Source: Lentinula raphanica
Taxonomy: Eukaryota > Basidiomycota > Agaricomycetes > Agaricales > Omphalotaceae
Direction: 5' to 3'
Assembly: GCA_027919835.1 (NCBI GenBank)
Contig: JANVFP010000050.1
Coordinates: 215,971-279,970 of the forward strand
Length of the DNA stretch: 64,000 nt
Shown here: one piece after another, positions 1 through 11,049 of the stretch
Layout of the letters: every line of letters begins with the position of its first letter
Position numbering within the stretch: position 1 is the stretch's first letter
The notes under the pieces: model-generated
The model's input: the letters and a program-made list of their open reading frames with translations, nothing else
Database searches by the model: none
What the model was told of the DNA's origin: nothing
Program-made: the position numbers and the translations under genes

Positions 1-290
1 ATTAGGCAAAACCTTTGTGTTAGAGTTCTATCAACCATGTTACAGCTCTGAGCAAAAGAGCAAATAGAACAAGCCAATGGATCTTCAGAGTTGCTACTTA
101 CCTCAAGTGGAAGAAGGAAGGAAAGTTTCTCTGGATTTAAGGCAAAGGTACTTTTTGCAATCACTGTCTTTCTATATCAGGGACGGTCAGAGTTGGTTCT
201 GAAGTTGTTTCAAAAGTAGTGAATCAACTCGAGAATCACTGAATCAAATCTGACTGTCAAATCAACTACATGAGTTGATTCAACAAAGTT
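1..290. other. Unassigned sequence with GAATCAA repeats
   Basis: No gene seen. The stretch 200-290 is dense in the short word GAATCAA and its complement TTGATTC. It is the left flank of element M1; its last two bases (TT, 289-290) are repeated right after M1 at 5199-5200. Whether it belongs to the gypsy relic on the far side of M1 could not be shown. Confidence 0.4.
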
Positions 291-1254
291 CATCAGGAAA
301 AACACTCTAGGCCTAGGCAACTGTGAGTATCTTTGAGGCTCTCTAGAGGGCCTATGTGCTTGGAAGAGCTAGAAAGCACTAAGGAAAATGGGCATTTCTT
401 AGGCAACCTCAAAGAAATATACTTTAATCTGAGAGCACCTCAAGAAATGGCTAATTCCTAGAGACTCTGAAAATGCCTCAATGGCCTAGGCTGCCTAGGT
501 TACCCAGGTCACTAAACTGCTTTGTGGTGCTTTGAAGTGCTTTGAGGATCTTTGAGGATCTTTGAGGATCTTTGAGAGTCTTTGAGAGTCTTTGCAAAGC
601 TTTGTAGCAACTCTTTAATATCAAATTCAATGAAGAAAACATCATTCAAATAGGGAATTAGATAAGTGCATTGCAGAACTTTCTTAATCTAGAAGATACA
701 TGCATTAACAACTCCAATTGACAACTTTGACAAGATCTTATTTCAATGGCATATTTGGCCTGCCACCGTGAACCATGTACAATCAAAAAGCTTGTCACCT
801 GGTCAAAACACATATATAGCTATATTAACTACATATCTACAGTCTTTGACCACTCAATGGGACACACCACTCAATGGGACAAACAAGAATTGTGCTTCTC
901 TCTGTACACCTGAGTATACAGGAAATATTATCTGACTATATATCCTCATTGTACATATTTTGTACTACCTTTTATTACAATCTATTCCTCGATGCTCATT
1001 GCTGTCCATCATCTTTGACAGTGAGGAATGAGAAAGAACAAACTTACCTTAAAACACTTGGATATTGTTGGAACAATACCATCTACAAAGCATAGTAGAG
1101 CTATACACAAATAATTTGAGAGTTTTTGAGGCAATGAACATTGTATACAAAGGAATGCGAAGTACGAGAGGAAAGCCCTTGTCACGCAACCTAAATAGGA
1201 AATTGGCGGAGTCGGGAGCCCGAAGGCGGCCCCAAGCACTTAACCTCACTCTCC

Positions 1255-3807
1255 ATGGTCAAACATGCAAAATCTCATAGACAGCAACGTCTTGAAGCTA
1301 ATCTCCTTCGGGAGGAGCTATACCAGCGTGCGATCTCTCAATACAAAGCCGAACACGCCGATCCTATCCAGACCAAAGCTCAACTTGGACGAACTCCTTA
1401 TACCTTTCGGGATCTATGTAAATTTGTGCCCGAAGAATACACACGGACGACTGGGAAGAAATCATTGGCTCTATCGAAATCTACACTACAGCGAAGGATA
1501 GAAGGAGGACAATCAAAGCTGAAGTCCGGATCCCAACGAGGATGGTTGTATGAAGGCGAAGTGGAAGTAGTGATCAGATATCTACTCGAGATGGCATCTC
1601 GAGGCTTCCCCCTTACTCAGCAAAGGTTGAAGGATATTGTTGATGATATCTGTCGAGCGCGGCTAGGGGATGAGTTTCCTAAAGAGGGTGTTGGAAAGAA
1701 TTGGACTCGCCGATTCATTCAACGACACAGTAATCAACTCAAGACTTTCTGGGCTGCACCATTAGATTCCAAACGAGGACGCGCTGTGAATCCGGCTACC
1801 AACAAAGCATACTTCGATCTCCTGGAGGAAGTTCTGGCTGGAAAGCAAGACCATCAGTTTGACAGGAAGTTGCGGCTCACGGATGCATTGCGAGAACTCG
1901 AAGGAAATATTGACAACGAAGAAATACTCTTACCGGACGATAACCTCAGTGACGATGATTGCGAAGACAACGTTGACGATACAGAGGTAGACGGAGAAGA
2001 GAGCATGGCAGGTGCACCTGATCCAGCCGCACAAATGGTTTGTGTGAGCATCGAAGCGCAGGACATCTATGCTAGCGATGAATCTGGGTTCACAGAGGCA
2101 ACAGCAGTACGACGAAAAGTAATCGGAGCACGAACGAAGAAGATTCAGCACAAAATAGGAGGGGCCGACCGGGAGATTACAACAGTCATGGTTACGATCT
2201 GCGCTGACGGTACCACAGTTGCACCTTTAGTGATCTATAAGGGCAAGGCATTTGGCGTTAACTGGAATGATGATAATCCTACTCAAGCTTCGTAAGTCCC
2301 ATATTCTCCTGTCAGCTACTCACTCACAGTGATATCTAGGATAGCGCATTCACCGAAGGGTTGGACAGACAGCGAGCTTGCAGTTGAGTGGCTGAAGGAT
2401 TTTGATGAGAAGACACACGAAAAAACACAAGGAAGAACGCACGTACTGCTAGTCGATGGCCATAATTCACACTATGGCATTGATTTCCTTCTATATGCCC
2501 ATGCTCATCGAATCCATATCTTGTGTTATCCAGCCCATGGCACACATGTCTACCAGGGACTCGATGTTGTGATCTTCTCTCGGCTCAAAGCCAACTGGAC
2601 GATTGAGAAGGATAATCTGTATCGGACGAAACGAAAGAATATTAGCAAACAAAATTTCCTTGCTGTTTATGGTGCCGCTCACCTGAAGACCCTTACTCCG
2701 GCCAATGTCAGGGCAGCATTCCGGAAGACTGGCGTATGGCCATTCAATCGAGGCGCTGTCACCGAGGACATGATGGCTCCTAGTAAGGAGACATCAATGG
2801 TCAGCCATCTACCTGTTCCACCACCGAGCCCCGTGAAAGCCATCTTGAATATCCTATTCAGTGTCAGTCAGCTTGGTAAACGCAGACAGAGTGAAACACG
2901 CTCGCCTTTCAATTCACCATCAAAGCGAAAACAACCACGTACACAGTGCTCACCTACATCCACATCACCGCCAAGTCCTATGTTTGATATGGCTGGCACC
3001 TCTGCAGGTGCTTCGATTGCGACTGAAGATGAAAGTGATCTGTTCATCGTTCCAATCCGGCGAGGAATCGAAGAGCTGCGGGACTCATCAGCGTCGTTCT
3101 TGTTAACAGATTCACCTATCCGATCCAGTAACCCCTTGCCCTCTATCCAGTATACTCAGATCTCACCTTCGAAGAGACAATCCTGTTACGCTGAAATCCT
3201 CCAAATACCACCATCAACCGAGCTTGAGGAGAAATTGCAAACCGCGCTCCGCACAACAGAGCAAAAGTACGATAATCTAAAAGTGGAAATGGTCACTATG
3301 CAGTCTGGGATGGTTCTCAATACCGCTTACTGTGATCTCTTGAAGAATCAATTGGCTGCCCAGGAAGAAAGTCGCAAAAACCGCATGAAAACACGTCTGG
3401 TTGGTGATGGTATGCCAAGACTGCTCAGCAGTGAAGAATTCGTCAATCGTGTGATTGAATTCACAGCAGAGACTCAGAGGAAAGAAGAGGTGGCAAAACA
3501 GAAGAGGTTGACGCAGGAAGAGCGAAAAGGCAGTCTGGCAGAGTGGAAACGGTTGGAGGATGACCAGAAGAATGAAAATAAAAAGCTGACAGAGGAGTGG
3601 AAAAGAATGTGCGAGGATTGGGACAAAGCGAAGAAGCAAGGTCAACCTGTGACAGGCCCCAGGCCGAAGAAGAAAGACTTCATCCTTCCACCAATTCCCA
3701 GACCCACTCTTGCGAAGGACAACTCAGGCAGGCAGGAGGGAGGAGATGAGGGGAAAGAGGATGAAGGTGGGAGTTCAGATTCAAGCAGTGATGACGGCGG
3801 TGATTAG
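1255..3807 (+). CDS. DDE-superfamily transposase of element I (one intron)
   Basis: Model: exon 1255-2291, intron 2292-2339 (GTAAGT..TAG), exon 2340-3807, about 834 residues. The N-terminal part looks like the paired HTH DNA-binding region of CENP-B/pogo transposases (W-T-R-R-F-I-Q-R-H around residue 148). The catalytic core is read as ASDESGF (first D, end of exon 1), LLVDGHNSHYG (second D, early exon 2) and YQGLDVVIFSRLK (third D), the order seen in fungal pogo-like DDE_1 proteins. The tail is charged coiled coil with an acidic Ser-rich C terminus. The splice restores the frame S-I-A-H-S-P-K-G-W, conserved in this family. The start is the first ATG in frame; further N-terminal exons cannot be excluded. 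Function: cut-and-paste transposition at TA. Confidence 0.85.
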
Positions 3808-3854
3808 GATGAACTGAATAGAAGTGCTATTGCTGTATGTAGACATCATTGCGA

Positions 3855-4488
3855 TTACTTCTTTTGATCATCAGAAATGGCATGAATTGCATGAAGAAGC
3901 AGTGAGTTGACTTCCTCTCCAACAGCTGGTCCCTCATTAACCAGTCTTTTTGTAGCGTTTTGAACCTGTTTCACAAACCACCCATATGCTGCTTGACAAT
4001 CCCTGAGTTTCTCTTCCATCACCGTGTTCTCCTTTTTGAGCTGGTTATTCTTATCCTCCAAATCACTGACACGTTCCCGCAACTTGTGATTCTTGCGATC
4101 AAGACAGGTATTCTGTTGCTCTTTCTCCCATGCATCTGAACATTGAATATAAATGAGATATGAGCATGAATTGAGGATTGAAACACACACTTTCGGCATG
4201 AAGCTGAGCATAGTAATATTGTTGGCATTTGTGGTTTGGATCCCTGAAGGATGTTGAGTAGAATTTGGTTGTATTGAAGGTCTGAACTTATGGATGGATC
4301 GTATTCAAAGGATCACGTCGATTCATTGCTTCCAACTTATCCAAGACCTGTTGCAGATGATCATTCCACTCGATCCGAAGCTTCTTTCCAGGCTGATCAG
4401 ATTGAACACTGTCATTGTAGCGTTTAAGTGTAGAATGAGTAACAATAGTGCTGGTATTGTTTGGTGGAGTATGTTTTGTTTCTTCCAT
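3855..4488 (-). CDS. Antisense coiled-coil passenger gene in element I (possibly broken)
   Basis: Not a recognised family. Minus-strand reading starts at ATG 4488 (M-E-E-T-K-H-T-P..) and gives a polar N-terminal part ending at an in-frame TAA (4288-4290). The same frame then continues and, after removal of an apparent 55-bp intron (4136-4190, GTGTGT..CAG), reaches a strong coiled coil (LRERVSDLEDKNNQLKKE) and stops at 3855. Either the TAA is a mutation, or another small intron covers it. It lies tail-to-tail with the transposase, 47 bp apart, and inside the inverted ends, so it travels with the transposon. A role as accessory DNA-binding or dimerising protein is only a guess. Confidence 0.45.
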
Positions 4489-5198
4489 GCTGGATCAAGA
4501 CAAAGTGATGAGTCCACTGTCCGGCGGTCAACATACGGAAATTCGGCTGTGACAGGATGTGACAATGTGATTCAAGCTGTCCCATTCATGAAAAACAACG
4601 TAGAAATGTGCATTCTGGCAACAACATAGGCAGTAAAAATACAAAAAAAATTGGGCTCATTGTTCATGATTATATAAATGTGGTCAGGTCATTGTTTGAA
4701 CTGAAAATGAAAAGATGGATCAGAGCAATAGAAATCACCGGTTTCTGTCCCATTGAGTGGTCAAAGACTGTACATGTTATATATGTTATCATATTTCAAT
4801 GAAGGACTTTATATATGACATTTATAGATTAGATATTCCTCAGTATAATCTGGTAATTTAGATAGTACATTACAAATTCTTGTAATTATCTAAGTCAATA
4901 GACTAGAATCTAATGTAAAATAGAAACAAGAGGAATCAATTGATTTTTATTTGTATTATTTGCTTTTGAAAGCATCTCAAAGCACCTCAAAGACTCTCAA
5001 AGATCCTCAAAGACACTCAAAGACACTCAAAGCACCTCAAAGCACCTCAAAGAATATCCCAGAACTTTCAAGTGGCTGAGAGTGCCTAGGATTTGGGGGG
5101 TATCTCTGCAGGCTTTGGGGGCTCCAAAGCCTTGAAAGGCTCTAGGGGGCCTGAAAGCAGCTTTTAGTGGCTGAGAGCTCAGTACATTTTTCCTGATG

Positions 5199-5648
5199 TT
5201 GATTCTGATTCTTGGGGCAAAAACCAGGTCTGGGCTGGGGTCATATTCCAGCATCCAATTTTCCTGCCCTAACATCATTGAACAATTGCTGCAACGACAT
5301 CAGTTTGTCCTGAAAACGTGTCTTAAGAGTTCCCATGTCTTTGAGCATCAAAGACAACTTGTCTACATTTTCCACAAAGGCACGTTCATGATCCTCTGCC
5401 TGTTCCTGCTTAACACTAGATCTAGTGTCTGGAGCAAAGAAACGAGTCAGATCTGGTGTTTCCTCCTTAGCAGCTGCTGGGGTAACCACTGAAATATAGA
5501 TGCCTCCCCTAGAGTTGGTCTCTGCATTCAGGACAGCTCCATCCATTCCAGTAAAGGTCTGGTATAGTGATTCAAGAGGGGGCTGCCTAGCCACAGCCTC
5601 TGCAGCACTTTTCCATTCCAAGAACATATATGGATCATCCACATAGTG
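5199..5648 (-). pseudogene. Fragment of gypsy family C gag (reverse oriented)
   Basis: The reverse complement matches the family D gag around 61690-62085 closely: EWKSAAEAVARQPPLES, the NAETNSRGGIYI segment and the coiled-coil stretch that ends LLNDVRAGKSDAG-like. The frame is open from the junction with the GC-rich insertion to M1. It is the continuation of the family C internal region that resumes at 7450. It was cut from the rest of pol by M1 and is dead. Confidence 0.75.
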
Positions 5649-7446
5649 TTTGGCTCGGGTCGGGTCGGGTGGTCCTAGAGCCAACCTGACCCGGAACCCG
5701 CTAACACCCGTACCCGAGACCCCGGGTACCGGGTACCCGACATCTCCGGGTGTCGGGTTTCTTGCAGCCAGGTTGCACTCGGGTTGCGGATGGGTTTTGT
5801 TAAAGGAAGGGCTGGGCATCTGCTGGCTCTTGCAGGAGCCAGAGATAATACTGATATTATACATGATATACATTGAATTTACACTCATGTAAACTGTTAA
5901 GGGAAATAATGAGAAAGGGCAGAGCATACAAGAACAGAGAGGACACATACCATACAAAGAGGACGTCTCTGCCTTCTGTCCCTCGTCGTCTCATCATTTT
6001 GTTGTCCCGTTGCCTCGTCATCTAATTGCCTAGTCGTCTCATCGTTTCCTCACCTCGTTGTCTCGTCATTTCCTCACCTCGTCGCCTCGTCGTTTCTTCA
6101 CCTCATTGCCTCATCATTTCTTTGCCTTGTTGCTTCATTCATTTCGGTTTCGTTGGTTCGTCGTTTCGTTGGTTCGTTGGTTCGTCGTTTCGTTGGTTCG
6201 TCGTTTCGTTGGTTCGTCGTTTCGTCGGTTCGTCGTTTCGTCGGTTCGTCGTTTCGTCGGTTCGTCGTTTCGTCGGTTCGTCGTTTCGTCGGTTCGTCGT
6301 CTCGTCGGTTCGTCGTCTCGTCGTTTCGTCGGTTCGTTGTCTCGTCACCTGGTTCAGGCCACAGATGTCTTGTCCTTGGCTTTGAGGTTGAGGAGATAGA
6401 GATTAGAGGGAGAGGGAGATAGTAGAAGGGAAGAGGGAGGAGATGGAGAAGAAGGAGAGGGAGGAGATGGAGAGGGAGGAGTGGGAGGAGGAGTGGGAGG
6501 AGGAGTGGGAGGAGGAGAGGGAGGAGGCCTTCCGTCGCCTTGTTGCATCTCCTCACTCATTGTTTCCTTGTCTCGTCATTCCCATCTCATTGTCATTCCG
6601 TCGTCTCCTCACCTCGTTGTTCCTTCATCTCCTTGTTTTGTCGTTCCGTCGTCTCCTCGTCTCGTTGTTCTGTTGTCTTGTCGCATCTCCTCGTTTTATC
6701 ATTCCGTCGTCTTGTTGCGCCTCGTCGTTCTGTTGTTTCCTTGTCTTGTCATTCCTCTCCGACGTCCTCTTGTTGTTTCGTCATTTTGGCTTTGCTTGTC
6801 TTCAAGGTGGTCCTCGTTTTGTCGGCTTTGTGGTCCTGGTTGTCCGTTCTGTGGTGGAGTCATTTCTTGTCCTCGCAGTGCTCGTTTCCTAAGAGGCAGA
6901 GTGAGATTTGAAGGGAGAGTGGGAGGGAGAGAGGGAGAGAGGGAGGGGGAGATGGAGAGAGGGTAGGAAATGGAATAGGAGTGGAAAAGGGAGGTAACAG
7001 GCAACGCAGCCTTGCCTAGATGAGGGGCTGGGCATGTGTTGCATGTTACGGCGATGAACGGTGTGGTGTGGAGTGGATATTGTTGGGTATGTGACCCGTA
7101 CTTCCGTTTATGGTGGATTATAATGTCCTATAGCTGGGGGCTCAATGACGTTGTTTCTGCATACAACGCTACTACACTCACCATCGTCAAAGGCTATGCA
7201 CATCCGTTTGACCTCGTCGTCTTCTCCTTATTCCTTCCTGGTTGTCTCTGTTGTCACATCTCCTTCATCTCGTCTCGTTTGTCCCGTCCATTGCTTACCA
7301 GAGAGGTGGTGGAAGAAGAAGATAGAGAGAGAGAGAGAGGAGCACAGCCGAGAGCTGGGTTTGTGACCGGGTGCCGGGTCTCCCAAAGCTGAACCGACCC
7401 GACCCGGAACCCGGCCAAACCCGGCCCACCCATGCCAATCACTACA
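5649..7446. mobile_element. GC-rich insertion with minisatellites, splitting gypsy C gag
   Basis: Family C gag is continuous with family D gag up to about 5648 and again from about 7450, so this 1.8-kb block is an insertion. Both ends are rich in CGGGT/ACCCG repeats (5652-5760 and 7365-7430), and the flanks resemble each other (CATCCACATAGTG against CATCCACACTTTG), perhaps a decayed target duplication. Inside are a 16-bp minisatellite (about 6150-6345), a GGA/GAG-rich purine tract (about 6400-6530), a degenerate TCGTC-rich region to about 6780 and a GGGAGA tract to about 6990. Long open frames here are by-products of the repeats. No transposase was found; the class is unknown. Confidence 0.55.
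6150..6345. repeat. 16-bp minisatellite, about 12 copies
   Basis: Unit is close to GTTCGTCGTTTCGTCG with drift to GTTCGTTG in the early copies. Because 16 is not a multiple of 3 and the unit has no stop in any phase, several frames on both strands stay open, which explains the overlapping ORFs of 60-150 codons here. Confidence 0.9.
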
Positions 7447-7449
7447 TCC

Positions 7450-8510
7450 ACACTTTGTTTCACAAGTTTTGAGTTGGGGACCTGATGCTGAACTCATTTC
7501 AAGACAGCTTTTCTCAGGTTTCCATTGAATGCTGATAGAAAGACTGACACCAATTCATGGTTTCCAATCACCAGAGGCGGCTTCAACAACTTATTGGCCT
7601 TTGACTTCAAACAATATGCAATAGATCAACAGCTCAGATCCATCCTTGACTCTTAATGGTCGAAACCTCTGCACCAATTCCAGCATCACTTTCTTGGAAC
7701 CCAGGGGTTTGCCAAAGACAGATGGAACTGCTCAATCATGGCTCGAAGGAATTGATCTGCATCTTCCTTTCCTTCCTCCGCTCCAGGGAGATGCTCCAAG
7801 GCCTGCTTCATCTGGAGGGTCATCCATCCAAAGATCCTTTGCATCTTCACCTTCTCAGAGGCCACACCCATGGCTTGGAACATCATTAGACAGAACCTCA
7901 TCCATTCAGGCATTTGGATTGGATCAGCTAAATCCAAGATCATAGCTGTTTTATGAGTGGCAGGGAACTTTGCATTGTTATATTCCCCTGCTCTTCAGGA
8001 GACAATGTGGAAGGTCCCAACAGTTGAAGGATATCCATTGGATCCTCGTTTGCACCTTGTGCAGTACTCATTGTTATATTTGGTATTCTGTTCCCAAACA
8101 CAATTTGTTGCAAGTCAAAATAAATAGAGTTTTGTAATGTAGGATTCAAACTGGTCAAATCAACTGGATCTGCAGTAACTGCCTGACGTCTACTGCTTCA
8201 TTGCACTACACCAGATCTGTTCATTCTTGGAACTTCAGAAGCAGATCTAGCAGCAGTCCCATTATCTGGATTGGTTTCTTTGTAACATGTTTTCTTTTAT
8301 CCGGGGCTTGCACCTCTGAATCAAAGTAATCTAAAGAACCTGCATTTTTAGTAATCTAAACTTGAACCTGCATCCTTTGACATCCAAGACTCCCTTGGAG
8401 CTATTTTTAAGATCAAACAAAGTTTGATCTAAAGCAATGGTTTGAGAAATTGATAGATCTCTCAAGTTCATTCCAAAATATAGATTCCACCCCTTGCAGT
8501 GGCCTCCAGA
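7450..8510 (-). pseudogene. Gypsy family C gag, 5' part (reverse oriented, decayed)
   Basis: The reverse complement follows the family D gag (60571-61640) base by base with many changes: I read PIQMPEWMRFCL, EKVKMQRIFGWMTLQ and the LSPEEQGN stretch, but the frame is broken. The stretch next to the LTR (8490-8510) keeps the primer-binding-like TGGAGGCC found in family D as TGGAGCCC. It runs from the family C LTR towards the GC-rich insertion. Confidence 0.8.
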
Positions 8511-10111
8511 TAACAAGAATATGAAGGGTGCAAGTTATTGCTTCATTGGATAGATCTAATGGAGTAGTGACTTTATCACTGAACACTGATAACCAATATA
8601 CTTCTTATGTCATTTGTCAAAGGTATTCAAGCAAGGTGTGGGGCGTTGTCAGAGATTTTGCACAATCTTATACTCTAGAATGAACTTGTAGTCTTAAAAG
8701 ATCTACTGAATCCGCAATACAGGTCAACAGAGTGAAGTGACATGGAAGTACAGATCTTTTGATCTGGACTCAAAGGGTGTGAGTGATCCACTCAAAGGGG
8801 TTACAAGGAATGAGAGAACTCATATAGATCAGACTTTATGACCACACAAATACTTTCAGAACCAGGTTGAAGATCTACTGATCACCGATCACAGGAAACC
8901 TTCACAGCTCGTATGGATCACCAATCACCACATGTCTGCTTGAACAGAGCTACTGAAACTCTGAATGCTCACTTAGAACAACTGAGAACCAAGCCCTCTG
9001 TATCTTCACGATAGGAGGCTACCTTCGACTTAAATCTAGCTGAGACTTTATCAACTGACAAGATATTGGGCGTAATGAGATGAAAATTAACAACCACTTT
9101 CAAAGACTGCCTGGCTTACAAAGCCTTTACCCCACATGTATGAGGGCAAAGGTTAGCTAGTCAGAGAAACTGGACACAAAACCTAGATATATTTTGTAGG
9201 CTATGTCCTTAAGTACTTCTATGAATAGATCTATAGCCGATTTACTATTTTCTTGAATAGATCTATAGCCGATTTACTATTTTCTTGAATAGATCTATAA
9301 ATTTAAGAGAACGGAGTCCAAGATCTGATACAAATAAGGAAAGATAGGATGAGAAACAATACAAACATCAGAGAAACAGAGAGGGAAAAGGATAAAAACA
9401 AGTAAAATGTCCATTTCTGGTGGTCCTTCATTGATATCTAGTTGCCTGACCTTCAAATCTGGACCTGGTCTGTGTGTTCATCCACATGCTGGTGGGTAAA
9501 GGGCACAGATAAGCTCTTGCACAGATAACTCAAACATTTCCTCATTTGACATCAGGAAAATCACACCTGTCTCTGGAGACTCCAGGGCAAATCCTAGAGA
9601 GATTTTATCTCTTCTAGCTCTCTCAGAGAAATTTTGGCACCCTCAGAGATCTTCAAAGATTTCCAAAGATGCTCAGAGACTCTAAAGCACTTTTATTACT
9701 CTGAGGTTGCTTAGAATTTGGGGGGTCTCCCAGGAGTCCCCAGAGACAGGGTGATTTTGCTGATGAATAATCCATCCCCAATGGTAATACGAATAGATCT
9801 ATTGGTTCTAAGCTTGTCTTGGTGCAGTATTATATTCAGTTGGCCATTAGGCATTGAAAACTAAGTTGATAATCCCTTGATAGCTCATATCAGAGGTGGC
9901 TTTATCTTGAAGGACTCCCCAACCAAGGGACTCGAGCATTAACTCTTATCATTCGTCAGGATATGTTTTCCTGTCTGGATCTGACATCCTGGCATTAACA
10001 TGATACAAGTTTGACTGTCAGCTTGGGCTCACTACAGTTCTTTGGTACTCTACAAAGCTCTCATTGTTAAAATTAGACCATTGCATGCCTGCATGCAAAA
10101 TGGGCATATTA
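8511..10111 (-). mobile_element. LTR of gypsy family C (reverse oriented)
   Basis: The reverse complement aligns with the family D LTR (58877-60568): it starts TAATATGCCCATTTTGCATG and ends CTTGTTA, followed by TC and the TGGAGG primer-site-like word. The element M2 sits inside it (9550-9765) and about 340 bp of LTR sequence found in family D are missing at that point. A direct repeat of about 30 bp (AATAGATCTATAGCCGATTT) is at 9222-9290. Confidence 0.8.
9550..9765. mobile_element. Small TIR element M2 (family M), 216 bp
   Basis: Ends CATCAGGAAAATCACACCTG and the near-inverse GGGTGATTTTGCTGATG, with inner matching stretches TCTCTGGAGACTCC and GGAGTCCCCAGAGA. The interior has CTCAGAGA/CAAAGAT repeats. 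No coding capacity. No clear 2-bp duplication here, and neighbouring LTR sequence has been lost. Confidence 0.65.
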
Positions 10112-10436
10112 GCACTAAAATAATTCCCAGTCACATCACATTCAGATCTGGGTTCAGATTCAGGTTCGGGCTTATGTTTGAGCTCACCTATTATTCTTGC
10201 TTCAGAATATATTATTATATGTTTCAGTGTGGTATTCTTAATAAAATTGAGTTACAATTCAAATTGATTATTTGTGATGCTCACACTCAGATAATACCTT
10301 ATATTGTCAAGATGCCTTGAATTTGTATGTACATATTTGGTCCTCATCCCTTTTTGGATCACTGTTATTGTCCTTTTGTTTTTTTTTCAGTTTCACCTGT
10401 GTGTTCATGGTTCAGCTCTGGACTTTGTAGTCACTA
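10112..10436. other. Unassigned spacer
   Basis: No gene or repeat family recognised between the family C LTR and transposon II. AT-rich, with a T8 run at about 10379-10388. Confidence 0.5.
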
Positions 10437-10777
10437 CAGTCAAGGACAATGAAAGTCAATAAAATTTTGGAGTAAGATCCTGTGTGATGCTGAATTTTTT
10501 TCTCCTAATAATTAATGGATTTGAACTCGGAACAACAAAATACATCCAAAAATGCACATCTGAAGTTTTTCCCATGGGGTTTTCAGAACTGCCAAATTTT
10601 TGAGCAATTTGAATGAAAATTTTGCATGATATTAGACCTAACTAGGTGAGCCAGGATACAGAATGACTTCCAGCTGCATCATGGCCATTGCAGAAACCAC
10701 CCGATGACCCTTCTGCTTATGCACAGCCTATTCCACTGCCTTCCCCTTTAATCCAACACAATATGCACTCATGAAGT

Positions 10778-11049
10778 CATCAGGAAAAATATTTTCATCT
10801 CTAGAGTCCCCAGAGATACCCCCCAATTCCTAGGTGGCCCAGAGATTTTTGTGAGCTTTTAAAGATCAAAAAACATCCTAGAGATCCTGAAAGCATCTGA
10901 AAGCACCTGAAAGCACCTGAAAGCACCTGAAAGCATTCAGAGAATTTTTAGAAGCCTCAAAAAACTCAGATACTTTAGGTGCTCTGAGACTACCTAGGAA
11001 TTGGGGGGTATCTCTGGGGACTCTAGAGATGAGAATATTTTTCCTGATG
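10778..11049. mobile_element. Small TIR element M3 (family M), 272 bp
   Basis: The best preserved short copy: outer ends CATCAGGAAAAATATT and AATATTTTTCCTGATG continue as matching inverted repeats for about 55 bp through GAGTCCCCAGAGATACCCCC. The centre has four CCTGAAAGCA units (10887-10935). It interrupts the element II transposase sequence. Flanks do not show a clean 2-bp duplication. Confidence 0.75.

Larger units (their letters stand above)
840..4770 (+). mobile_element. Complete pogo/Tc1-mariner-type DNA transposon (element I)
   Basis: The ends are perfect 25-bp inverted repeats (840-864 and 4746-4770, outer bases CAGTCTTTGACCACTCAATG) directly flanked by the dinucleotide TA (838-839, 4771-4772), the target duplication of the Tc1/mariner/pogo group. 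A partial subterminal copy (ACTCAATGGGACA) lies at about 868-880. It contains a spliced DDE transposase on the plus strand and a coiled-coil reading frame on the minus strand. Identical ends, exact TA duplication and a nearly intact transposase suggest a recent insertion into M1. Confidence 0.9.
291..5198. mobile_element. TIR element M1 (family M), split by a pogo-like transposon
   Basis: Left end is CATCAGGAAAAA at 291 and right end is TTTTTCCTGATG ending at 5198, flanked by the dinucleotide TT on both sides (289-290, 5199-5200). Subtracting the transposon at 840-4770 and its TA duplication leaves about 975 bp. The interior is made of short degenerate repeats: CTTTGAGGAT/CTTTGAGAGT units at about 520-600 and the mirror CTCAAAGCAC units at about 4970-5055, plus CCTAGG-rich stretches near both ends. 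It has no coding capacity apart from the nested transposon. The same ends are seen at 9550, 10778, 22616 and 29349. Confidence 0.7.

Noticed and set aside
6026..6966. Overlapping ORFs of 60-160 codons on both strands, Arg/Thr- or Leu/Pro-rich
   Set aside because: They are by-products of the 16-bp and purine-rich repeats, which have no stops in several frames; no start context, intron or motif supports a protein.
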